A DNA stretch of 20,096 nucleotides from a virus. This document shows positions 7,951-13,230 of the stretch, in pieces. The notes beneath the pieces are model-generated. The model was not told the origin of the DNA. It was given only the letters and a program-made list of their open reading frames with translations, and did not search any database. The stretch spans positions 1 to 20,096 of IMG/VR virus record IMGVR_UViG_3300000930_000116; one strand, written 5' to 3'. Numbering within the stretch: position 1 is the first letter of the stretch; each line of letters opens with the position of its first letter. Position numbers and translations under genes: made by a program.

Positions 7951-8149
7951 AGAACTTACACGTGATTTGGGCGAAGCAATCAAAAAGCAGCGCACAGTGT
8001 ATAATCGTAAACTAAACGGCTATAAAGTTCAAATTATACAGAATCATGATAAATTTACGACTTATGTCGACGGTGATAAACTAGATACATATGACACAAA
8101 AGCTCATGCGCAGAAAATGCTCATGCAGTTTATAAGAGAACTGGACTAA
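7934..8149 (+). CDS. small prohead core-region protein (gp68 position)
   Basis: 71 aa from the ATG at 7934. The frame is open further upstream to 7871, but that part lies out of frame inside the acidic tail of gp67 and encodes a Lys/Met-rich shadow. The ATG at 7934 has GGAAG immediately before it and gives a sensible 17-nt overlap with gp67. The product is basic and soluble, with an N-terminal helix (YKELTRDLGEAIKKQRTVYN), a predicted beta section (YKVQIIQNHDKFTTYVDG) and a final helix (AHAQKMLMQFIRELD). It occupies the gp68 locus between gp67 and gp21, but it is half the length of T4 gp68 (141 aa) and I cannot show homology. It may be a gp68 equivalent or a small modulator such as a prohead or protease cofactor. 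Confidence 0.65.
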   Translation: MKTTYKELTRDLGEAIKKQRTVYNRKLNGYKVQIIQNHDKFTTYVDGDKLDTYDTKAHAQKMLMQFIRELD

Positions 8150-8153
8150 TTAG

Positions 8154-8813
8154 ATGAAGCTAATCACAGAATACGTTGAAAACGATATTGCAATGATTGT
8201 TGAAGCCAAAGAAGGCGGAGGCAAGAATTACGCTATCGAAGGCGTATTTGCACAGGCTGAATCAAAAAACCGTAACGGCCGCATTTATCCAAAAGCAATT
8301 ATGGAAAAGGCTGTAAACAAATATGTTACGGATCAAGTAAATACTAAGCGTGCAGTTGGTGAGTTAAACCATCCAGATGGTCCCACTGTAAACTTAGATA
8401 AAGTATCCCACCTCATCACAGATCTTAAAATCGAGAACAATGATGTGGTAGGTAAGGCACAAATATTAGATACTCCGATGGGTAAAGTTGTTAAAGGCTT
8501 GCTTGATGGTGGTGTTCAACTAGGTGTGTCAACTCGTGGTATGGGTAGCATTGAGCAACGTGGTGGAACCATGTATGTAAAGGATGACTTTCTTCTTAAT
8601 ACGATTGACATCGTACAAGACCCATCTGCACCAAATGCATTTGTTAATGGAATTATGGAAGGTGTAGACTGGATCTGGAATAACGGAATCCTGGAAGCTC
8701 AAGATATTGAAAAAATGGAGACTGAAATTAAAACAGCTCCACGTGCTGATCTTTATGAGACGCAGACACGTGAGTTTAAAAATTTCCTCTCGTTAATGAA
8801 AAATCAAATATAA
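8154..8813 (+). CDS. 21: gp21 prohead core protease
   Basis: 219 aa, against 212 aa in T4. The family signature is present: YAIEGVFAQAESKNRNGRIY at residues 26-45 (T4 has YIEGIFMQAEVVNRNKRLYP), AVGELNHPDGP at 67-77 with catalytic His73, GVSTRGMGS at 124-132 with the nucleophile Ser126, and IVQDPSAPNAFV at 153-164 (T4 has VWGPSAPDAWV). This serine protease of the herpesvirus-assemblin type is carried inside the prohead. It cleaves scaffold, core proteins and the gp23 propeptide after Glu in sites like [LI]-x-E, then destroys itself. Its C-terminus ends with a helical tail expected to be autocleaved. The gene begins 4 nt after the upstream small ORF, with only a weak Shine-Dalgarno, so coupling to the upstream ORF is likely. 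Confidence 0.97.
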   Translation: MKLITEYVENDIAMIVEAKEGGGKNYAIEGVFAQAESKNRNGRIYPKAIMEKAVNKYVTDQVNTKRAVGELNHPDGPTVNLDKVSHLITDLKIENNDVVGKAQILDTPMGKVVKGLLDGGVQLGVSTRGMGSIEQRGGTMYVKDDFLLNTIDIVQDPSAPNAFVNGIMEGVDWIWNNGILEAQDIEKMETEIKTAPRADLYETQTREFKNFLSLMKNQI

Positions 8814-8828
8814 TATAGGAGTCAAGAC

Positions 8829-9866
8829 ATGACTGACCAAATCCAAGATCAGGATGTTGAGCTCGACGAGAATGAAATCGAAGAAGCTCACGATCCGAAG
8901 AATGCAGAAGCGCAGTCAATCGCGTCTGTATCTTCTGCAGAAGACAAGGGACCTAAAGCGAAAGCTCGCAAGGGTGACAAGTCTAATTCAGAAAAAATGC
9001 CTAAAACAAAAGCTGGTATGATTAATGCAGCGTACACCAAAATGGCTGGCATGAAAAAAGAAGAACTAGCCGGTGCGCTAACACAATTAATGGGCGAAGA
9101 TGTTGACCTTGATGATATTGAAGTAATGGCAGAAGCCAGCGCTGATATTGATTTCTCGGAAGACCTGAACGCATTAGTCGAGTCTGAGGCAACTCTTTCT
9201 GAAGAGTTTAAAGCCAAAACAGCCGTTATTTTTGAAGCAGCTATCAAATCGAAGCTTGCTGAAGAAACTACACGTTTGGAAGCACAATACCGTGAGGAGT
9301 TAGAAGAGGAAGTATCCACTACTAAAGCCGAGCTGGTAGAAAAAGTTGACAGCTATCTTAACTATGTTGTTGAGAACTGGATGACCGACAATCAGTTAGC
9401 AGTACAAAATGGTCTGCGCACTGAAATCGCTGAAAAATTCATGAACAGCCTGAAAGATCTGTTTACTGAATCTTACATCGAAGTTCCAGAATCTAAAGTT
9501 GACCTTGTTGACGAATTGGCAGAAGAAGTTGAAGAGCTGGAAGCAGCCCTAAACGAAACAACTGCTAAAGCTATCGAAGTTTCAGAAGAGCTAGAAATCA
9601 TGAAGCGTACCGCGGTACTTTACGAAGCATCACGTGACCTTGCTGATACCCAAGCAGAGAAACTTGTAAAGCTATGTGAAGATGTAGACTTTGAAGACGA
9701 TGCAACTTTCCTTGCGAAAGTTAATACGATCAAAGAATCATATTTCACAAAAACAATTGTTGAGTCCAACATTGACGAAGAAGTAGATACCGACGATGAA
9801 GTCGCTGCACCTTCAGACACAATGGCTCAGTACATCACAGCTATTAGACAGTCGTCTAAAAATTAA
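8829..9866 (+). CDS. 22: gp22 prohead scaffolding protein
   Basis: 345 aa, longer than T4 gp22 (269 aa). It is very acidic and almost entirely helical. The segment LSEEFKAKTAVIFEAAIKSK at residues 123-142 is the diagnostic gp22 core motif. A Lys-rich patch with KAKARKGDK lies near 43-51, and long Glu-rich coiled-coil-like stretches run through about 141-175 and 223-262. It forms the internal core around which gp23 assembles and is degraded by gp21 during maturation. The start at 8829 follows AGGAG at 8817-8821, 16 nt after gp21. The extra length lies in the N-terminal acidic leader and the coiled-coil section. Several [LI]-x-E triplets could serve as gp21 sites, but I cannot say which are used. 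Confidence 0.95.
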   Translation: MTDQIQDQDVELDENEIEEAHDPKNAEAQSIASVSSAEDKGPKAKARKGDKSNSEKMPKTKAGMINAAYTKMAGMKKEELAGALTQLMGEDVDLDDIEVMAEASADIDFSEDLNALVESEATLSEEFKAKTAVIFEAAIKSKLAEETTRLEAQYREELEEEVSTTKAELVEKVDSYLNYVVENWMTDNQLAVQNGLRTEIAEKFMNSLKDLFTESYIEVPESKVDLVDELAEEVEELEAALNETTAKAIEVSEELEIMKRTAVLYEASRDLADTQAEKLVKLCEDVDFEDDATFLAKVNTIKESYFTKTIVESNIDEEVDTDDEVAAPSDTMAQYITAIRQSSKN

Positions 9867-9884
9867 TACCTAGGAGTTATTAAA

Positions 9885-11213
9885 ATGCAATCATACGATA
9901 AATTGGTTGAAAAGTGGGCACCGGTTCTGAACGAAGAATCTGCCGGTACTATTTCTGACAACCACAAGCGTAGCGTAACAGCTATGGTTCTTGAAAACCA
10001 AGAAGCAGCTCTTCGCGAAGAGCGCGCACAACACAACGGTTTCCTCACAGAAGCCGCACCCGGCAACGCAACGTCATCAATTGGCACATGGGATCCAGTA
10101 CTTATTTCCCTCGTACGTCGTTCAATGCCAAACCTGATGGCCTATGATGTTGCTGGCGTTCAGCCAATGACTGGTCCAACTGGTTTGATCTTTGCGATGA
10201 AAGCACGTTACGGCGCTGGTGCAACTAGCTCTGCTGAAGCTCTCTTCAACGAAGCTAACACAGAATTCTCTGGTTCACAAGCCGCTAATGGTTTCACACA
10301 ACCTGCTGATGGTTCTGGCCTTAACGATTCTTCTGGTGCCGCAAACGGTATTGACGGTGAGCGTACAACTGCTCTCTTTGGTAACCCAATGGACACTGAC
10401 TCAGCTGAAGCTCTTGGTTCTGCAAGCAACGCTGCGTTTGCTGAAATGGGTTTCACCATTGAAAAAGCAACTGTGACCGCCAAGTCACGTGCACTGAAAG
10501 CTGAATACAGCTTAGAGCTTGCACAAGACTTGAAAGCGATTCATGGTCTTGACGCAGAAACTGAATTGGCAAATATCTTGTCAACTGAGATTCTTGCTGA
10601 AATCAACCGCGAAGTAATTCGTACAATCAACTCACAAGCCAAAACTGGTGCACTACAAGCTAACACAGCTGTAAACGGTATCTTTAACTTGTCTTCTGAT
10701 GCTGATGGTCGTTGGTCTGCTGAAAAGTTCAAAGGTCTGGTAATTCAGATCGAGCGTGAAGCAAACGTAATCGCCAAAGAAACTCGTCGCGGTAAAGGTA
10801 ACTTCATCATCTGTAGCTCAGACGTAGCATCTGCTCTGTCCGCTTCAGGCATGTTGGATTACACTCCTGCGATGTCTACTAGCTTGAACGTTGACGACAC
10901 AGGTTCAACATTTGCTGGTGTTCTTAATGGTCGTACAAAAGTATACATCGATCCGTATGCAACTGTTGACTATATCACTGTTGGTTATAAGGGTACAAAC
11001 CCATATGACGCAGGTCTCTTCTATTGTCCATACGTACCGCTCACAATGGTGCGCGCGGTTGGTGAAGACACCTTCCAGCCAAAAATTGGTTTCAAAACCC
11101 GTTACGGCATGGCTTCAAACCCATTTGTTGGTGCTACACCTGCAAGTGGTCTTGCTGCGGTCAAAACAAACCAATACTACCGTATCTTCCGTGTGGACAA
11201 CATCCTCACATAA
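9885..11213 (+). CDS. 23: gp23 major capsid protein (precursor)
   Basis: 442 aa, against 521 aa in T4, so this is a compact gp23. The conserved block SMPNLMAYDVAGVQPMTGPT, followed by GLIFAMKARYG, begins at about residue 78 and is the classic gp23 marker. Downstream are SLELAQDLKAIHGLDAETEL, FIICSSDVASALSASGMLDY and GRTKVYIDPYA. The N-terminal 56 residues look like the delta propeptide. A gp21-type site LTE|AAPG ends it at Glu56, giving a mature subunit of about 386 aa. It forms the HK97-fold hexamers. The coding sequence is unusually GC-balanced and codon-regular for the window, as expected for the most highly expressed gene. AGGAG at 9873-9877 is the ribosome binding site. A terminator pair follows. 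No gp24-like vertex gene follows. Confidence 0.98.
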   Translation: MQSYDKLVEKWAPVLNEESAGTISDNHKRSVTAMVLENQEAALREERAQHNGFLTEAAPGNATSSIGTWDPVLISLVRRSMPNLMAYDVAGVQPMTGPTGLIFAMKARYGAGATSSAEALFNEANTEFSGSQAANGFTQPADGSGLNDSSGAANGIDGERTTALFGNPMDTDSAEALGSASNAAFAEMGFTIEKATVTAKSRALKAEYSLELAQDLKAIHGLDAETELANILSTEILAEINREVIRTINSQAKTGALQANTAVNGIFNLSSDADGRWSAEKFKGLVIQIEREANVIAKETRRGKGNFIICSSDVASALSASGMLDYTPAMSTSLNVDDTGSTFAGVLNGRTKVYIDPYATVDYITVGYKGTNPYDAGLFYCPYVPLTMVRAVGEDTFQPKIGFKTRYGMASNPFVGATPASGLAAVKTNQYYRIFRVDNILT

Positions 11214-11229
11214 GTTACTCATAAAAAAA

Positions 11230-11251
11230 GGGACCGGCTTTTGCCGGTCCC
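11230..11251 (-). terminator. intrinsic terminator for the minus-strand operon
   Basis: A perfect 9-bp GC-rich stem, GGGACCGGC at 11230-11238 and GCCGGTCCC at 11243-11251, with a TTTT loop. Read on the minus strand it is followed by seven T's (complement of the A-run at 11223-11229), a textbook intrinsic terminator for transcripts coming from 11901 leftward. On the plus strand it has no U-tract and would only be an auxiliary hairpin behind gp23. Confidence 0.88.
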
Positions 11252-11255
11252 AACT

Positions 11256-11284
11256 AAAAGGTTCGCTTTGGCGGACCTTTTTTT
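11256..11284 (+). terminator. intrinsic terminator after gp23
   Basis: The stem AAAAGGTTCGC (11256-11266) pairs with GCGGACCTTTT (11271-11281), with one G-U wobble and loop TTTG. It is followed by a T-run through 11284. It ends plus-strand transcription from the capsid operon. On the minus strand it also forms a hairpin followed by TTTT, so it may act as a first, weaker stop for the opposing small operon. The minus-strand stop codon at 11283-11285 touches its tail. Confidence 0.85.
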
Positions 11285-11486
11285 AATCCATATCACAATT
11301 CCAGTTATGGCCATCATATAGAGCTTTAAGCGAACCGAGCGGAAAATCTGGGTGGGAAAATATAATATATGGCGCGCCTGTGTAATCCATGCTAAGCGAT
11401 TCTACAGTAACATCACTTACTTCAATTTCACGAACTGCGCGGTTTTTATCGTGAGACCACGTTCCTGAGTTAAAAATTCTAATCAT
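11283..11486 (-). CDS. hypothetical protein, 67 aa (minus-strand operon gene 3)
   Basis: 67 aa; I do not recognise it. The ATG at 11486 shares its A with the stop of the upstream 53-aa gene (TAATG) and has AAGGAG seven bases before it, so it is a real translated member of the operon. The sequence begins MIRIFNSGTWSHDKNRAVRE, continues with a beta-like section (IEVSDVTVESLSMDYTGAPY), then HPDFPLGSLKALYDG, and ends NWNCDMD. No signal peptide, membrane segment or coiled coil is visible. It looks like a small soluble alpha/beta protein with a single Cys. Its stop lies in the A/T tail of the gp23 terminator. As an early-promoter-driven small gene embedded among late genes, it could be a host-interaction factor, but nothing in the sequence proves a function. 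Confidence 0.75.
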   Translation of the reverse strand: MIRIFNSGTWSHDKNRAVREIEVSDVTVESLSMDYTGAPYIIFSHPDFPLGSLKALYDGHNWNCDMD

Positions 11487-11647
11487 TACGAAACTCCTTG
11501 ATCTGCCATCATAGCTTGTTCCATATTGTCAAGCTTATTGTGAAGTGACTGAATCTGAGCTTCAAACTGCCAATTGCGAAGCTCGCCTTCATTATAGTCA
11601 CGTTGCATGTCGCGAAGCGTTTTAATCATTTCATACATTTCTAACAT
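11486..11647 (-). CDS. hypothetical protein, 53 aa, coiled-coil-like (minus-strand operon gene 2)
   Basis: 53 aa, found by reading the gap between the two longer minus-strand ORFs. It begins MLEMYEMIKTLRDMQRDYNE and ends DNMEQAMMADQGVS. Its ATG at 11647 shares a base with the upstream stop (TAATG), and its stop at 11486-11488 shares a base with the next ATG. AGGAG at 11658-11662 precedes it. The product is Met-, Glu- and Gln-rich and almost entirely helical. Hydrophobic residues recur with heptad-like spacing (L, M, I, L, M in the first half; F, I, L, L, M in the second), so it probably forms a short coiled coil and oligomerises. I do not recognise a family. The exact start/stop interleaving makes it a convincing gene despite its size. 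Confidence 0.75.
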   Translation of the reverse strand: MLEMYEMIKTLRDMQRDYNEGELRNWQFEAQIQSLHNKLDNMEQAMMADQGVS

Positions 11648-11901
11648 TAAGCATAATCTCCTGCGTTAGTTGCAAAGTTAACGGCGTCAAGTATTTCGCC
11701 TAACATCATTTTAGCGCCGTCTTCGGTGTCAAAACCTTCATCGATAGCAAAGTCCATCGATGATGAAAGCATCAGTGACTGTGCAAAGTCTTGTTCAGCA
11801 AAAACTCGTACACCTTGTTCTACACTGTGAATAGCAATGACTTCATCATTGCTGGTCAAAAGCTCAAGGCCCTTGTTTGCTGCTGCGACGAAATTAATCA
11901 T
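11647..11901 (-). CDS. hypothetical protein, 84 aa (minus-strand operon gene 1)
   Basis: 84 aa, the first gene of a three-gene minus-strand operon. The ATG at 11901 has AAGGAG at 11907-11912 and lies about 20 nt below the predicted start of a sigma70-type promoter. The protein is acidic and soluble. An N-terminal helix (INFVAAANKGLELLTSNDEV) is followed by a short strand (IAIHSVEQGVRVFAEQ) and a helical C-terminus with FDTEDGAKMMLGEILDAVNF. No known motif, signal peptide or membrane helix is visible. Its stop overlaps the start of the 53-aa gene. It is the only type of gene here that opposes the surrounding late genes, so expression time probably differs from theirs. Function unknown. Confidence 0.78.
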   Translation of the reverse strand: MINFVAAANKGLELLTSNDEVIAIHSVEQGVRVFAEQDFAQSLMLSSSMDFAIDEGFDTEDGAKMMLGEILDAVNFATNAGDYA

Positions 11902-11928
11902 GATGTCTCCTTAATTAGCTTATGATCC

Positions 11929-11957
11929 TTTGTACCATAGCTAAAAGGCTTTGTAAA
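11929..11957 (-). promoter_or_regulatory. sigma70-type promoter of the minus-strand operon
   Basis: Read on the minus strand: -35 TTTACA (11952-11957), exactly 17 bp, then -10 TACAAA (11929-11934). Transcription would start near 11922, just above the ribosome binding site of the 84-aa gene. Directly upstream of the -35 is TTAGGGGG, shared with the minus-strand promoter at 15201-15229. Beyond that are two A-tracts (A7 and A8, 11 bp apart) that could act as an UP element or intrinsic bend. The -10 is only a 4/6 match, so confidence comes from spacing, placement and the shared upstream block. Confidence 0.65.
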
Positions 11958-11990
11958 CCCCCTAAATGCATTTTTTTACATTTTTTTTCA

Positions 11991-11998
11991 TATAAATA
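11991..11998 (+). promoter_or_regulatory. T4-type late promoter upstream of the gp19-like gene
   Basis: An exact TATAAATA. The expected start is near 12004 and the ATG is at 12019, with AGGAG at 12007-12011. It is divergent from the sigma70-type promoter at 11929-11957, so this 117-bp gap separates an early-type leftward unit from a late rightward one. The T7 and T8 tracts at 11971-11977 and 11981-11988 lie just upstream. Confidence 0.8.
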
Positions 11999-12018
11999 GA
12001 GACATGAGGAGATACTAA

Positions 12019-12558
12019 ATGGCAACTGAATCAGCAACTATTTCAACAGGTTTACTTGAGTCATCACTAACAACTAATACTAATTTCTTACAGCCAACTG
12101 GTTTTAAGTTGTCTATTAGTCGTAAGTATTTACCAAACCTAGAATACTTTGCACAATCAGTGCAACATCCTGGCGCGTCAATCAATACTATTGAAGTGCC
12201 GTACAAACGCATTGGATCTTTACCGTTTACTGGTGGAACAATGGTATTTGGTGAAGCTAGTGCTATGATTGTTCTTGACGAAGATATGAGCACATATACT
12301 GAAATGTATAATTGGATTAACAGTTTTGTTGATAGGCCCGATGTTAAATCGGCAGATGGCGGAAGTAAGCTTGGACCGTCAGTTGCTGACATAACTGTAT
12401 CAATACTTACAAGTTCGAACGTAGTCAAGAAGAAGCTTATATATAGAGATGCTATCCCAACGTTACTAGGCGATATTAATTTCGAAGCGGCGACCGGTGA
12501 TGTACAATATATGACATTTCCAATATCATTTAGGTTTTCGTATTTTGATTTAGTTTAA
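12019..12558 (+). CDS. gp19/gp54-family tail tube-like structural protein
   Basis: 179 aa, and apparently a paralogue of the tube protein gp19 in this window. Shared layout: PTGFKLSISR against RPNLFKVTLNF; FAQSVQHPGASINTIEVPYK against FMCRTGQLPGSTVPAVPVAF; FTGGTMVF against IAGDRTF; and MYNWINSF against MERWMNGI. The C-terminal beta strand FPISFRFSYFDLV corresponds to FTTEFTYQYW. The tube fold is also used by the baseplate tube initiator gp54 and related tail proteins. In marine T4-like phages the gene between gp23 and uvsY is often annotated, as I recall, as tail completion protein gp3, so this is the main alternative. It has an exact late promoter and a strong ribosome binding site, consistent with a virion component. 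The exact role (initiator, connector or terminator ring) is undecided. Confidence 0.72.
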   Translation: MATESATISTGLLESSLTTNTNFLQPTGFKLSISRKYLPNLEYFAQSVQHPGASINTIEVPYKRIGSLPFTGGTMVFGEASAMIVLDEDMSTYTEMYNWINSFVDRPDVKSADGGSKLGPSVADITVSILTSSNVVKKKLIYRDAIPTLLGDINFEAATGDVQYMTFPISFRFSYFDLV

Positions 12559-12575
12559 CAACTAAAGGTTATATT

Positions 12576-13019
12576 ATGGATTTAAAAACTATACTCGACA
12601 TGTGGTCGGCTGACTCAGTTATTTCTGAAACAAGCCTTGACGAAGCCTCACGGCAAACCCCTATCCTTCACGCAAAATATCTTGAACTTCATTCGCTAAC
12701 TAAATTGCGTTTGAAAAAGGCAGAACAGAACCAGAAAGTTTTACTTAAAAACAAATGGCTGTATTACAATGGCAAGATGGATGAAGATTCAATTATTGCT
12801 TTTGGCTGGGATCCAGATCCTTTTGACGGATTAAAAGTTATGAAGGGTGACATGGAATATTATTATGACGCTGATCCAGAAATCCAACAGTCAGTAGAGC
12901 GTATTGAGTATCTTAAAACAATAATGGATACACTGAAAGAAATTATAGATAATGTCAAATGGCGGCACCAGACTATTGGCAATATGATTAAGTGGAGAGT
13001 GTTTCAAAGTGGCGGTTAA
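12576..13019 (+). CDS. uvsY: UvsY recombination mediator
   Basis: 147 aa, against 137 aa in T4. The pattern of T4 UvsY is retained: an early ILHAKYLELHSLTKLRLKKA (T4 has MLYSKWLNKHSSIKKEMLRI), then LLKNKWLYYNGKMDED (T4 has ALKARLDYYSGRGDGD), and a C-terminal helix pair ending IGNMIKWRVFQSGG (T4 IKHIQDMRAFEAGK). UvsY helps load the UvsX recombinase onto gp32-covered single-stranded DNA during recombination-dependent replication and repair. UvsX itself is not in the window. AAAGG about 7 nt upstream is the ribosome binding site. The end overlaps the GTG start of the following 73-aa gene by 11 nt. Confidence 0.93.
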   Translation: MDLKTILDMWSADSVISETSLDEASRQTPILHAKYLELHSLTKLRLKKAEQNQKVLLKNKWLYYNGKMDEDSIIAFGWDPDPFDGLKVMKGDMEYYYDADPEIQQSVERIEYLKTIMDTLKEIIDNVKWRHQTIGNMIKWRVFQSGG

Positions 13020-13230
13020 ACCTAATACGAAATTTGAACTAGATATCAGGGATATAGAAATTATTGAATCTGCATTAAGAGCTAAGGCTGGCCGTAGGGG
13101 ATTAGCGATAGCTCAGGGCGAAACAAGTGAAAAGCTCAAAGCCGAGATGCTTGAAATTAATGATCTGATGGGAAGAATACATAACCAAAAAGTATGGTTT
13201 AGGCCAAAGGGAAAATTTGTAAGTGGCTGA
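13009..13230 (+). CDS. conserved small protein between uvsY and uvsW, 73 aa
   Basis: 73 aa with a GTG start at 13009, supported by GGAGAG at 12994-12999. No ATG is available upstream without running through uvsY. It overlaps uvsY by 11 nt and uvsW by 8 nt, so the three are probably translationally coupled. The protein has an N-terminal helix (DIRDIEIIESALRAKAGR), a charged middle and the C-terminal motif DLMGRIHNQKVWFRPKGKF. I recall small proteins with a similar L-G-R-I-H-N-Q-K and aromatic-R-P ending at this place in other marine T4-like phages, but their function is unknown to me. The location suggests a link with UvsY/UvsW-dependent recombination. The basic C-terminus could bind nucleic acid or a partner. 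Confidence 0.82.
   Translation: MAVKPNTKFELDIRDIEIIESALRAKAGRRGLAIAQGETSEKLKAEMLEINDLMGRIHNQKVWFRPKGKFVSG

Noticed and set aside
8888-9319. 143-aa minus-strand ORF inside gp22
   Set aside because: The Ser-rich product is the complement of the Glu/Ala-rich scaffold coding sequence. It is fully nested within a recognised gene.
11214-11282. Search for a gp24 vertex, hoc or soc gene after gp23
   Set aside because: Only terminators and the small minus-strand genes lie there. None resembles gp24, which would be a gp23-like protein of several hundred residues.
10891-11286. 131-aa plus-strand ORF running from gp23 into the terminators
   Set aside because: Out of frame with gp23 for most of its length and it passes through both terminator hairpins. 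A chance frame in a highly codon-biased gene.
12015-12428. 137-aa minus-strand ORF opposite the gp19-like gene
   Set aside because: Fully antisense to a gene with a late promoter, a good ribosome binding site and a recognisable fold pattern. No start signals of its own.
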